Assembly (NCBI GenBank): GCA_900769985.1
Contig: CAAGIS010000035.1
Span: 1 to 25,956 of the forward strand
Direction: 5' to 3'
Source: Spirochaetia bacterium
GTDB taxonomy: Bacteria > Spirochaetota > Spirochaetia > Treponematales > Treponemataceae
DNA: 25,956 nt
Shown: positions 7,024-14,484 of the stretch, piece after piece
Position numbering within the stretch: the stretch's first letter is position 1
Layout of the letters: each line of letters starts with the position of its first letter
Notes under the pieces: model-generated
Database searches by the model: none
What the model saw: the letters and a program-made list of their open reading frames with translations, nothing else
What the model was told of the DNA's origin: nothing
Translations under genes and position numbers: made by a program

Positions 7024-9093
7024 ATGAAAAGAATGTGGTGTATTTTATGTATTTTATTTCCAATTGTTTTTATTCCAAGCTGTAAACAAATCACAGAAGA
7101 AATAACCCAAGTAAACTATATTGTACCAGTTTGGAAAGGTTCTCTTCCTTCGGCACCTAATAATCCAGAAGTTGGATGGGCCTACTACAATACAACTGTA
7201 AAAAAATCCTTTATCTATGATGGCTCATCATGGCAAATTATGGCTCAGGATGGTACAGATGGCTTAGGTATTACTTGGAAAGGAGAATTATCAACAGCAC
7301 CTTCAAATCCCAAATTAAATTGGGCATATTATAATACAATAGATGGTAATTCATATATTTATAATGGTAGTTCTTGGGATTTACTTGCAAAATCAGGGCG
7401 AGATGGTGCATCAGGTATTTTATTATGGTTAGGTTCTTATAGTAGTGCACCAAATAATCCATCAAATGGTTGGGCCTATTATAATACAACAGAAGGTGTT
7501 TCATATATTTTTGATAATGGTAATTGGGAAATACTAGCTAAAGATGGTGATAGCATTATTTGGAAAGGCGCACTTTATTCAGCCCCACAAAATCCATTAA
7601 TTAATTGGGCTTATTATAATATAAATGATCAAACTTCTTATATCTGGAATGGTTCGCAATGGGATACTTTAGCCGCTTCTCTTGGTGGAGATACGATTGT
7701 AACCGTTGGTATATCATGGTTAGGAACTTTTGCTTCAGCTCCATTAAATCCAGCTATTGGTAATGCGTATTATAATAGCACAATTGGAGCTTCATATATT
7801 TATGATGGTAATTCTTGGCAGCAAATATCTAAAGATGGAATTAACGGAACTTCCTCTACTGCAGGTTATTTAATCACTTGGAAAGGAAGCTATTCAAGTG
7901 CTCCTTCAAATCCAAAAGCTGGTTGGGCTTATTATAATACTTCAACAAAAAAATCATATATTTATGATGGTTCATCTTGGCAGATTCTTGCGCAAGATGG
8001 TGCAAATGGTAGTAGTTCAGGAGGTTCTTCTGGAACAAATAATGGTCTTGTATTTATTAACGAAACATCTGAAACAATTGATGGTATTACATATAAGGTA
8101 AAAAGTTATGCTGATGTTTATACTCCAGAACCATATTTCTTTACTTACTATAAATACTATTATTTAAATAACAAAATTCGTAGATTACATCTATATTATC
8201 ATAGTGTTGGTTCAGATTTAGATTACACATATTTGAATTTTGTTGAGCACGAATGTGGTAATAATTCTCTATATCCTCAAATTTACACATATTATGATAA
8301 TGGTAAACTTGAATCATATACACAAAGCTCAAAATCAAATAATATTTTATATAAATATACAGCCTATTATGATTCTAACGGTGTTAAATTATCTTATGCT
8401 TATTATCAGAATGATAAATTATACGTTGAATATACATATTATCCAAATGGCAATACCAAGACCCAAAAAACATATGATGTAAATGCAACAACTCCTTGTA
8501 TTCAAAGTGATGTTACTAATTATGAAAATGGAAATAAAAAGGTTGAATTGCGATATCAAACAAATGTATATCCATCTTATTTATATAGCAAAGATACATA
8601 TTATGAAAATGGTAAAGAAGAATGGCACATTTATTATTCAGCAGCCGGAGTAGAAACTACAAAAACTTATACTACATATTATGATAACAAAAATAAAAAA
8701 ACATATACATCATATTATTCAGGAGGTACTCAAATAGCGTATTACCGAGAATATTATGATTCTTCAACTAGTATTGAAAAGACATTTATCGAATATAATT
8801 CTGATGGCACAATAGAAACTGAACGTTATAAATATGCTGATGGTACAAAATATCTTGAAGTTGATTATAACACCGATGGAACTATTGATAATTTTGATTA
8901 TCATTATTCATCTGGTTATACACAGTATTATTATACAGATTCAGGTTATTATTATACAGATTCAGGTTATTTGTATACTTATCAAGATGGAAAGACAACA
9001 AGTACTTCAACCAGTTCTAGTATTTATTCCTCAAAGGTAGCATATACTGCAAGTCAAGCTTCTGCTAAACTTGCAGAATTAAAAGGTGAATGA
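7024..9093 (+). CDS. Large repetitive lipoprotein (six GWAYYN repeats plus MORN-like tandem repeats)
   Basis: A 689-residue protein starting at ATG 7024 after GGAGGAG; an upstream GTG at 6985 lies in the attC core and is rejected. A basic start and hydrophobic stretch lead to a lipobox FIPSC (Cys20), so the product is probably lipid-anchored on the cell surface or in the periplasm. Residues about 35-340 contain six tandem units of roughly 50 residues with the pattern WKG..SAP.NP..GWAYYN......YIYDGSSW..LA.DG, ending in collagen-like DGTDG or GRDGASG spacers. Units 1 and 6 are the most alike. The second half is rich in Tyr, Asn and Asp with repeated TYYDNGK or YYPNGNT elements like YwqK/MORN_2 repeats. 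A binding or adhesive role is plausible but unproven. It is the first gene of cassette 3. Confidence 0.85.
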   Translation: MKRMWCILCILFPIVFIPSCKQITEEITQVNYIVPVWKGSLPSAPNNPEVGWAYYNTTVKKSFIYDGSSWQIMAQDGTDGLGITWKGELSTAPSNPKLNWAYYNTIDGNSYIYNGSSWDLLAKSGRDGASGILLWLGSYSSAPNNPSNGWAYYNTTEGVSYIFDNGNWEILAKDGDSIIWKGALYSAPQNPLINWAYYNINDQTSYIWNGSQWDTLAASLGGDTIVTVGISWLGTFASAPLNPAIGNAYYNSTIGASYIYDGNSWQQISKDGINGTSSTAGYLITWKGSYSSAPSNPKAGWAYYNTSTKKSYIYDGSSWQILAQDGANGSSSGGSSGTNNGLVFINETSETIDGITYKVKSYADVYTPEPYFFTYYKYYYLNNKIRRLHLYYHSVGSDLDYTYLNFVEHECGNNSLYPQIYTYYDNGKLESYTQSSKSNNILYKYTAYYDSNGVKLSYAYYQNDKLYVEYTYYPNGNTKTQKTYDVNATTPCIQSDVTNYENGNKKVELRYQTNVYPSYLYSKDTYYENGKEEWHIYYSAAGVETTKTYTTYYDNKNKKTYTSYYSGGTQIAYYREYYDSSTSIEKTFIEYNSDGTIETERYKYADGTKYLEVDYNTDGTIDNFDYHYSSGYTQYYYTDSGYYYTDSGYLYTYQDGKTTSTSTSSSIYSSKVAYTASQASAKLAELKGE

Positions 9094-9111
9094 TATTTTT
9101 GGAGAGCATAT

Positions 9112-9465
9112 ATGTCAAATGATGAATTAAAAAGTAAAATTATATTTCTCTATGCAAATCATATCTCTATGGAAAAACCAGAAGGTAAAAATTTTATTAT
9201 TTCAAATATTGGTTTTACAACAATTAATGGAATTAAAACAGAAGGTTTTCAATATTCAAATGTATATAAATATGTTCCTTTTGAGACTTTATATAAGTGT
9301 TATGCCCAACTAAACAATTCGGGTTTTCTCTCAAGAATTTGGTTTCATAATACTTTTCCATTTGAAAATAAAAGCCGTCCATGTAATTATATAACTATAG
9401 GAAGTATCTTTGTAAAATTAAATTTAGCATCTTATGAAGCAAATGGAGAGTATAAGAAAAAATAA
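9112..9465 (+). CDS. Hypothetical protein, 117 residues
   Basis: A small soluble protein (MSNDELKSKIIFLYANH...) with a good ribosome-binding site (TTTGGAGAG) before ATG 9112. There is no signal peptide, membrane span or recognised motif; it is rich in Asn, Phe and Tyr with a Lys-rich end. It lies 18 bases behind the lipoprotein gene and one base before the attC R'' box, so it is the second gene of cassette 3 and probably co-transcribed. It could be an accessory or immunity-type partner of the lipoprotein, but nothing in the sequence shows this. Confidence 0.65.
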   Translation: MSNDELKSKIIFLYANHISMEKPEGKNFIISNIGFTTINGIKTEGFQYSNVYKYVPFETLYKCYAQLNNSGFLSRIWFHNTFPFENKSRPCNYITIGSIFVKLNLASYEANGEYKKK

Positions 9466-9466
9466 T

Positions 9467-9525
9467 CACATAACAAAGCGGATGTCGTGGTCAAGCCACG
9501 CCACCGTTTAAGCAGTTGTTATGTG
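9467..9525 (+). repeat. attC site ending cassette 3, left arm shortened
   Basis: R'' CACATAAC (9467-9474) and R' GTTATGTG (9518-9525). Central hairpin CGTGG-TCAAG-CCACG. The right arm has the usual CCGTTTAAGC, but the left arm (AAAGCGGATGT) lacks most of its complement, so this stem is imperfect. Confidence 0.8.
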
Positions 9526-9527
9526 GA

Positions 9528-9542
9528 TTGCCCACTGGGCAA
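9528..9542 (+). repeat. Post-R' hairpin of cassette 4
   Basis: TTGCCC-ACT-GGGCAA immediately after R'. It keeps the ACT triloop while the stem sequence changes on both sides. Confidence 0.75.
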
Positions 9543-9574
9543 CAAATAGTAGAATTCTTGAACTAGGAAAAATT

Positions 9575-10594
9575 ATGACAAAAAATGACAAGTTGAATAA
9601 AGGTTTTAAAATAAAAAATGGTGTTTTAATCTCATATAAAGGGAAAGAGAAAGAAATTGTTATTCCTGAAGGAATAATTGAAATTGGTAATAATGCTTTT
9701 TCATCATGCTATGAGATAAAATCCATTAGTATTCCTGATTCGGTGAAATCTATTGGTTCACAAGCTTTTTATAATTGCGCTTCACTTTCAACAATAATTC
9801 TCCCTAAAGGAATAAAAAAGATAAGTCAAGGAATGTTCATAGCTTCCGCTATCAAGACAGTTGAAATTCCAGAGAGTGTAGAAATAATTGAAGCTGGTGC
9901 ATTTGCAGTCTGTTTTGAATTAGAAAAATTGATTTTACCAGAATCCTTGAAAGAAATAGGCGAAGGGGCTTTTGATTCATCTAGTTTGAAAGAATTAACC
10001 ATACCTAAAAATGTTAGAAAAATTGGAAACAATGCATTAAACATTCCAGGCTTAAAAGTAACTTTTGAATGTGATGGATTTGAACAAAAAGGAGATTTTA
10101 TTTTTGATTCAGATAATCATTTAATATCTTATACAGGAGACAGAAAGAACAAAAGAATCGTAATTCCAGAAGGAACTGTATCACTTGGAAAATATATATT
10201 TGACAATAATGAAAACTTGCAAGAAGTCATAATTCCAGACAGTGTAGTTGAAATACATGAATATGCTTTCAGAAAAAATTTCAAACTCAAACCAGAAGTT
10301 CTTGAGAGAATAAAAGCGATTCAGCTTAAGATGAATAATAATAACTTAACCCTGAAAAATTTTGAATTGTGGAAACATGATGATCAAGAAGTTGAATATT
10401 TGGGAACTAAATTAATAAATCCAAAAACAAAGAAAATATATATGAGGAACGAAATATTTTCCGAATTAACAAAGATTCTTGATATTAGTAAAATCAAATC
10501 TAAAAATTCTGAAGAAGATTTTCAAAACTTTATAAAGTCCTTTTTTGAATTTCAATTGAATGTTACTAAATTATATTTGCATAGTAAAGAATAA
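9575..10594 (+). CDS. BspA-type leucine-rich repeat protein
   Basis: A 339-residue protein from ATG 9575 (MTKNDKLNKG), preceded by AGGAA. The in-frame ATG at 9521 is inside the attC R' box and is not favoured. The body is made of LRR_5 units of about 23 residues with the pattern IPEGI.EIGNNAFSSC..I.SI.IPDSVKSIG..AF, about six before residue 155 and two more (IPEGTVSLG, IPDSVVEIH) after a short insert. The C-terminal 90 residues are helical and charged. There is no signal peptide, so unlike secreted BspA adhesins this protein is probably cytoplasmic or exported another way. It is the only gene of cassette 4. Confidence 0.85.
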   Translation: MTKNDKLNKGFKIKNGVLISYKGKEKEIVIPEGIIEIGNNAFSSCYEIKSISIPDSVKSIGSQAFYNCASLSTIILPKGIKKISQGMFIASAIKTVEIPESVEIIEAGAFAVCFELEKLILPESLKEIGEGAFDSSSLKELTIPKNVRKIGNNALNIPGLKVTFECDGFEQKGDFIFDSDNHLISYTGDRKNKRIVIPEGTVSLGKYIFDNNENLQEVIIPDSVVEIHEYAFRKNFKLKPEVLERIKAIQLKMNNNNLTLKNFELWKHDDQEVEYLGTKLINPKTKKIYMRNEIFSELTKILDISKIKSKNSEEDFQNFIKSFFEFQLNVTKLYLHSKE

Positions 10595-10601
10595 AAATTA
10601 T

Positions 10602-10667
10602 CACATAACACGCATTTCAAAACCGACAAACGGTCAAGCCGTTTGCGGTTTAAATGCAAGTTAGGTT
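10602..10667 (+). repeat. attC site ending cassette 4
   Basis: R'' CACATAAC (10602-10609), R' GTTAGGTT (10660-10667). Stem GCATTT(C)AAA(A)CCG pairs with CGGTTTAAATGC. Central hairpin CAAACGG-TCAAG-CCGTTTG. R'' and R' mismatch across the junction because they belong to different cassettes. Confidence 0.92.
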
Positions 10668-10669
10668 GA

Positions 10670-10699
10670 TGGCGCACTGCGCCACTTATCGTTGATAAG
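10670..10699 (+). repeat. Tandem leader hairpins of cassette 5
   Basis: TGGCGC-ACT-GCGCCA (10670-10684) followed directly by CTTATC-GTT-GATAAG (10685-10699). The leader to about 10720 (TTCCGACA..ATTTTC) matches the leader of cassette 7, where the second stem has changed on both sides. Confidence 0.75.
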
Positions 10700-10745
10700 G
10701 TAAATCTTCCGACAGATTTTCACCCAAAAAAAACGAGGTATAAAA

Positions 10746-11681
10746 ATGTTAGAACAAGATAATAATGGACATTATCGTTCTGGAGCATGGGGTACAGGAA
10801 AAGACTACGGTACAAACAAAGATTCTGCTGCAATGGGGTATTTTGCGGATAAGTACATTAAGGGCAATCAATCAAATAAAAGTAAGTCAAGTGGTGGTTC
10901 ACTTATCGGAACATTAATACTCATTACTATTTTAATCTTTTCTATAAAGTGGCTAATGGAAGAGCATCCTATTGTTCTTTTTTTACTTTTTTCTGCAATT
11001 GTAATATTGGTAGGAATTAGAATTTCAAATAAACTTAAAAACGGGTTGTGGCAAAAAGTAAATCCTTTAATTGAAAATGAAAGATTCGCTGAAGCAAAAG
11101 AACTACTTGAGAAACTTGCAAATAATTATAAAGATACAACAGCATGTGATATTTTGGGAAATATGTATTCATCAGGCAATGGAGTAGAAAGGAATTTAGA
11201 AAAATCAGAGCATTACTATAAAAGAGCATTAAAATTTGGAGAAAAATCTTATGCACCTTATCAGCTTGCTCAAATTCTTACTCCTGATTTTGAAAATATT
11301 TCGGACGAATCTATTAATTATTTGGTAATTGCATCTAAAAATTTGAATGCAAATGCATCAAATGATTTAGCAATAATATATATAAATAAAGAAAATGAAA
11401 AATACTCATCAGATTATAATCGTTTATATAAACAAATCCTTAGACACGCTAAAAATGGAGATGCTGTTAGTCAATTTACTGCAGGTATTGCAAATGCAAC
11501 AGGAGTAATAACAGAAAAAAATCCTGAAAAAGCGGTAGAATGGTATAGAAAATCCGCCGAACAAGGTTATGTTCAAGCCATGGAAGGCCTCAGTCAGTGT
11601 TACAAAGATGGTTTTGGAGTGAATCAAGATCTTACAGAGTCTGAAAAATGGCATCAAATGTTAGTTGAAGCAGAATCTTAA
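10746..11681 (+). CDS. Membrane-anchored Sel1-repeat (TPR-like) protein
   Basis: A 311-residue protein with CGAGG upstream of ATG 10746. Residues 1-50 are polar (MLEQDNNGHYRSGAWGTG...). Two membrane segments follow (about 52-67, LIGTLILITILIFSIKW, and about 74-93, VLFLLFSAIVILVGIRI). The remainder is a solenoid of Sel1-like repeats: LGNMYSSGNGVERNLEKSEHYYKRA, AGIANATGVITEKNPEKAVEWYRKSAEQGY, and LSQCYKDGFGVNQDLTESEKWHQ. Sel1 repeats mediate protein-protein contacts; the partner is unknown. It is the first gene of cassette 5, after a two-hairpin leader, and is closed by an intrinsic terminator. Confidence 0.82.
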   Translation: MLEQDNNGHYRSGAWGTGKDYGTNKDSAAMGYFADKYIKGNQSNKSKSSGGSLIGTLILITILIFSIKWLMEEHPIVLFLLFSAIVILVGIRISNKLKNGLWQKVNPLIENERFAEAKELLEKLANNYKDTTACDILGNMYSSGNGVERNLEKSEHYYKRALKFGEKSYAPYQLAQILTPDFENISDESINYLVIASKNLNANASNDLAIIYINKENEKYSSDYNRLYKQILRHAKNGDAVSQFTAGIANATGVITEKNPEKAVEWYRKSAEQGYVQAMEGLSQCYKDGFGVNQDLTESEKWHQMLVEAES

Positions 11682-11693
11682 AAAAACTTAGAA

Positions 11694-11730
11694 AAAAAAT
11701 CCAGTCAAGTCAAGCTTGACTGGATTTTTT
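11694..11730 (+). terminator. Intrinsic terminator with TCAAG loop
   Basis: Sixteen-base arms (11694-11709 and 11715-11730) around the loop TCAAG, with A-run and T-run flanks, so it may work in both directions. It separates the Sel1 gene from the VapBC-like pair. Confidence 0.85.
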
Positions 11731-11786
11731 ATAGTAAAAAGTGACTTATTATGATATGATGGATTGTGGAAATAGAGGAGGTCGTT

Positions 11787-11996
11787 ATGTCTTATGAAAC
11801 AATGGTTGAACAGATAAAAGCAATTCCTCAAGAATGTCTCGTTGATATTGAGAACTATATTCAGTTTGTTTTGTATCGCTATAATCAGAATGTAAAAACT
11901 GAAAAGTCTTCAAATCTTTCAAAGTATTTTGGTTCCGTAAATTTCAAAAAAGATGGTCTCTCAATTCAAAAGGAAATGAGAAATGAATGGAACTGA
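11787..11996 (+). CDS. VapB-like antitoxin (DUF2281-type)
   Basis: A 69-residue protein from ATG 11787, preceded by a strong GAGGAGG. MSYETMVEQIKAIPQECLVDIENYIQFVLYRY resembles DUF2281/YxeA-type short antitoxins, with a helical N-terminus; the C-terminus (KYFGSVNFKKDGLSIQKEMRNEW) is the usual flexible toxin-binding tail. Its last codons overlap the start of the PIN toxin gene by 14 bases, as in vapBC operons. It would neutralise the toxin and repress the operon. It follows the TCAAG-loop terminator in cassette 5, so it probably has its own promoter; TATGAT (11755-11760) is a candidate -10. Confidence 0.8.
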   Translation: MSYETMVEQIKAIPQECLVDIENYIQFVLYRYNQNVKTEKSSNLSKYFGSVNFKKDGLSIQKEMRNEWN

Positions 11997-12357
11997 TTTT
12001 TTAGCTGATACAAATGCTTTAATATATCTTCTTAACGGTAATTCTTGCATGAGACCGTTTTTGCAAAGTAAACTGGCATTTTCAGTTATATCAGAAATGG
12101 AACTTTTGTCTTTCTCTGGAATAACAGCTGAAGAAGAAAATAACATAAAATCTCTCTTGCTTGATTGTATAGAAATTTCTCTATCAAATGAAATAAAAGA
12201 AAAGACTATTGAAATTCGCAAAAAGTATAAAGCAAAACTTCCAGATGCTATAGTTGCAGCTTCTGCAATTGTAAAAAATCTTCCACTTATTACAGCAGAT
12301 AAAGGATTCAATCAGATAGAAGAATTAGATTTAAAATTAATTGTTCCTGTTATGTAG
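11983..12357 (+). CDS. VapC-like PIN-domain toxin
   Basis: A 124-residue PIN ribonuclease toxin. ATG 11983 overlaps the antitoxin end. Acidic active-site positions: LADTNALIYLL (D9), ISEMELLSF (E41 region), LPDAIVAASAI (D86 region) and ITADKGFN (D104 region). Length and motif order are those of VapC/FitB toxins, which cleave tRNA or rRNA; the target here is unknown. It ends four bases before the attC R'' box of cassette 5. TA pairs are common in chromosomal integrons, where loss of the cassette would free the toxin and so stabilise the array. Confidence 0.88.
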   Translation: MNGTDFLADTNALIYLLNGNSCMRPFLQSKLAFSVISEMELLSFSGITAEEENNIKSLLLDCIEISLSNEIKEKTIEIRKKYKAKLPDAIVAASAIVKNLPLITADKGFNQIEELDLKLIVPVM

Positions 12358-12361
12358 ACAA

Positions 12362-12499
12362 AACCTAACATGGTTTTCAAAACCGATAAAAACTTTGTCA
12401 CAAAAGTTGCTCTTCGTGCCTTTGCGGCACCGCAACTTTTGCGCCAATTTTGCGCTGTAGCGCAAAACCGTTTTTACGGTTTAAAACGCTAGTTATACG
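12362..12499 (+). repeat. Long attC site ending cassette 5
   Basis: R'' AACCTAAC (12362-12369) and R' GTTATACG (12492-12499). Stem GTTTT(C)AAA(A)CCG pairs with CGGTTTAAAAC. The variable centre is much longer than in the other sites and branches: AAAAGTTGC/GCAACTTTT around GTGCC-TTTGC-GGCAC, then TTTTGCGC-TGTA-GCGCAAAA. Confidence 0.85.
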
Positions 12500-12501
12500 G
12501 A

Positions 12502-12516
12502 CGGCTTATTGAGCCG
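12502..12516 (+). repeat. Post-R' hairpin of cassette 6
   Basis: CGGCT-TATTG-AGCCG directly after R', close to the ribosome-binding site GGAAGGAG of the lipoprotein gene. Confidence 0.65.
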
Positions 12517-12533
12517 CTTCGGAAGGAGAAAAA

Positions 12534-13316
12534 ATGAAAAAATTGCTATGTGTTATGCTTCCAATTCTTATTTTATTTTCATCATGTGAAACATTGGATA
12601 ATTTAACGGAATCTATTAAGGGGTTATTTTCAGGTGACAAAAAAACGGAAGATTCTTCCGATGAACAGAAAGGAACAAAGATCTCAACACCGAAATATAA
12701 AAGAGAGAATATAGACACAACAATTTGGGATTTATCAGTTTTAGATACTGCACGAGATGTAGAATACATGGACGACATTGAAAAAGATGTAGTTCTCGAA
12801 ATGAATATGGCTCGTACAAATCCTAAAAAATATGCTGAATTATATATTGAGCCAAGAACAAAAAAATTTAATGGAAAAGTTTATGGTGGAAATCTTCAAA
12901 CAAATGAAGGAGTTGCCGTTGTAAATGAATGTATAAAATTTATGAATAATCAGAAATCACTTTCTGTTTTATTACCCTCAAAAGGGTTAACGTTAGCTGC
13001 AAAAGACCATGCAAATACACAATCATTAACTGACAAAACAGGTCATACGGGCACAGACGGAAGTGATCCTTTTAAAAGAATGAAAAAATATGGTTCCTAC
13101 TCTACTGCCGGCGAAAATATCTCTTATGGTTCAAAAACTGCTAGAGAAATTGTAGTTTCTCTTTTAATAGATGATGGTGTAAAAAGTCGTGGTCATCGTA
13201 AAAATATTATGAATAAAGATTTTAAAACAACTGGTGTTGGATTTGCAAACAAACATAAATTATATGGTTGTGAATGTGTACTTGATTATGCTGGTGAATA
13301 TAAGGAAGAAGAATAA
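12534..13316 (+). CDS. CAP/SCP-domain lipoprotein
   Basis: A 260-residue protein after GGAAGGAG. MKKLLCVMLPILILFSSC is a lipoprotein signal with Cys18 at the lipobox, followed by a polar linker. Residues about 83-255 form a CAP (PF00188-like) domain: VVLEMNMARTNPKKYAELY at the start, LAAKDHANTQ, GHTGTDGSDPFKRM, GENISYGS and GHRKNIMNKDFKTTGVGF. The His of DHA and the His of GHR are the usual cavity residues. Bacterial CAP lipoproteins are surface or periplasmic; substrates vary and are unknown here. The stop shares one base with the start of the next gene (TAATG), so the two are probably co-translated. Confidence 0.88.
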   Translation: MKKLLCVMLPILILFSSCETLDNLTESIKGLFSGDKKTEDSSDEQKGTKISTPKYKRENIDTTIWDLSVLDTARDVEYMDDIEKDVVLEMNMARTNPKKYAELYIEPRTKKFNGKVYGGNLQTNEGVAVVNECIKFMNNQKSLSVLLPSKGLTLAAKDHANTQSLTDKTGHTGTDGSDPFKRMKKYGSYSTAGENISYGSKTAREIVVSLLIDDGVKSRGHRKNIMNKDFKTTGVGFANKHKLYGCECVLDYAGEYKEEE

Positions 13317-14080
13317 TGCCTAAACATTGCTGGTTTTGTAAAAATACAGAAGTTTTTTTTCTCACGCAAAAGGATGAATTAATAAAATCTATAGAAAAAG
13401 AACTTTCAGATTGTGAACAATTCGAGAAAGATATTGTTAAACTCACTAAAGAAAAGCTTGGTTTTACAGATGAATCGAAATCAAAGGTTCGAAAGATACA
13501 ATCAGTTTATTCAGAAATGACTTTAAATGCGGTTTTGGAAAACAAAGATAATTTTATAAAGCTTGAGCCGAATCTAAATATCGTATTGGATTATTGCCTG
13601 AAGTATGGTAAGAGAAATCTCAAAACTGTAAATGAAGTTATTGAAAACTATTTGGAAGAACCTGTTGAAAGCCGATATGCAAACGAATTGAGTCAGAATG
13701 AATATAAGAAAAATGGACTTTTGCAAAAAAAGGAAAAACTTGAAAGTATAAAGACTTTTTTCATTGAAAAAGAAATAACTCCACATACACTTGATTCTGA
13801 ATTACAAAAACTCAAAAGGCCATCAATAGAGTACAATCATAATTATAGTATGTCCTTTTTAAGAAATCAAAAAAACACAAATATTCCAGAACAAAAAGAC
13901 TACAGTTTTTCTTATGCAAATCTAGGATTTAATTTTTCAAAAAAAATATTTATTTGTCCGATTTGTACATCTTTATTTGCAGAATCAGCAAATGCTTCTT
14001 TTGATATTATTGAAGCTCAACGAAAAGCACAATATGCAGCAGAGATGGATGACGACTGGGATGACGATGATGATTGGTAA
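13316..14080 (+). CDS. Unknown protein with split CxxC pairs and an acidic tail
   Basis: A 254-residue cytoplasmic-type protein. An N-terminal CWFC (5-8) and a C-terminal CPIC (about 217-220) are the only CxxC pairs and could form one zinc site by bringing the two ends together. Between them is a mostly helical, Lys/Glu-rich coiled-coil-like region (about 20-165). The last 12 residues are an almost pure Asp/Trp tail, DDDWDDDDDW. There is no signal peptide, although the upstream lipoprotein gene overlaps it by one base. I do not recognise the family; roles in metal sensing or binding a basic partner are guesses. Confidence 0.75.
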   Translation: MPKHCWFCKNTEVFFLTQKDELIKSIEKELSDCEQFEKDIVKLTKEKLGFTDESKSKVRKIQSVYSEMTLNAVLENKDNFIKLEPNLNIVLDYCLKYGKRNLKTVNEVIENYLEEPVESRYANELSQNEYKKNGLLQKKEKLESIKTFFIEKEITPHTLDSELQKLKRPSIEYNHNYSMSFLRNQKNTNIPEQKDYSFSYANLGFNFSKKIFICPICTSLFAESANASFDIIEAQRKAQYAAEMDDDWDDDDDW

Positions 14081-14092
14081 ATAAAAGGAATA

Positions 14093-14123
14093 TTTTTTAT
14101 TCGAGTCAAGCTCGAATAAAAAA
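14093..14123 (+). terminator. Bidirectional intrinsic terminator with TCAAG loop
   Basis: Arms of 13 bases (14093-14105 and 14111-14123) around TCAAG, with T-run and A-run ends. It follows the zinc-finger gene and isolates hicAB. Confidence 0.85.
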
Positions 14124-14162
14124 TGAATTGAACTTTCGAGCAAAACAAGGTAGCGGTAGAAC

Positions 14163-14177
14163 GCGGCTTTATGCCGC
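14163..14177 (+). repeat. Orphan cassette-start hairpin before hicA
   Basis: GCGGC-TTTAT-GCCGC, followed by CTTGAAAAC, resembles the start of cassette 6 (CGGCT-TATTG-AGCCG, then CTTCGGAAG). No R' core remains upstream. It may be the relic of a former cassette boundary. Confidence 0.45.
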
Positions 14178-14190
14178 TTGAAAACACTTC

Positions 14191-14219
14191 TTGACACCAT
14201 ATATAACACCATTTATAAT
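14191..14219 (+). promoter_or_regulatory. Consensus promoter of hicAB, leaderless
   Basis: Perfect TTGACA (14191-14196), 17-base spacer, perfect TATAAT (14214-14219). The hicA ATG is at 14226, so transcription should begin at or beside the start codon. No ribosome-binding site precedes it. Confidence 0.85.
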
Positions 14220-14225
14220 ATAATT

Positions 14226-14483
14226 ATGGCACAGTGGAGCAAACTGTTAAATAAAATAAAATCTCTTGATAAAGATATGCGTTTTGCAGAACTTAAAAAA
14301 ATTTTGCAAAGTTACGGTTATACTGTTTCTCAGCCCAAACGGGGAAGCAGTCATTATACTTTCCGAAAGGCTGGATGCAATCCTATTACCATTCCAAATC
14401 ATGAGCCTATAAAAGTTGTCTATGTACGGATGGTAAAAGAAATAGTAGAGGCAGAAGAAGAAAACAAGAAAAAGGAGGACTGA
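14226..14483 (+). CDS. hicA: HicA-family mRNA interferase toxin
   Basis: An 85-residue toxin from ATG 14226. The TTG at 14178 is upstream of the promoter and cannot be the start. It has a double-stranded-RNA-binding-like fold: FAELKKILQSYGYTVSQPKRGSSHYTFRKAG, with SSH carrying the catalytic His, then ITIPNHEPIKVVYVRMVKEIVE. HicA cleaves mRNA; HicB blocks it. It is larger than minimal HicA proteins (about 60 residues) but typical of the longer HicA types. The hicB start is one base after its stop. Translation is probably from a leaderless message, which may keep toxin synthesis lower than that of the SD-led antitoxin. Confidence 0.88.
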   Translation: MAQWSKLLNKIKSLDKDMRFAELKKILQSYGYTVSQPKRGSSHYTFRKAGCNPITIPNHEPIKVVYVRMVKEIVEAEEENKKKED

Positions 14484-14484
14484 T

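Noticed and set aside
7100..8035. Lipoprotein repeats as a CRISPR array
   Set aside because: The repeats are coding, about 150 bases long, imperfect and without spacers.
9521..9574. ATG 9521 as the start of the leucine-rich repeat protein
   Set aside because: It lies inside the R' box; ATG 9575 has an upstream AGGAA and begins the natural-looking sequence.
14178..14225. TTG 14178 as the hicA start
   Set aside because: The consensus promoter lies downstream of it, so it would not be transcribed from that promoter, and the extra residues are not HicA-like.
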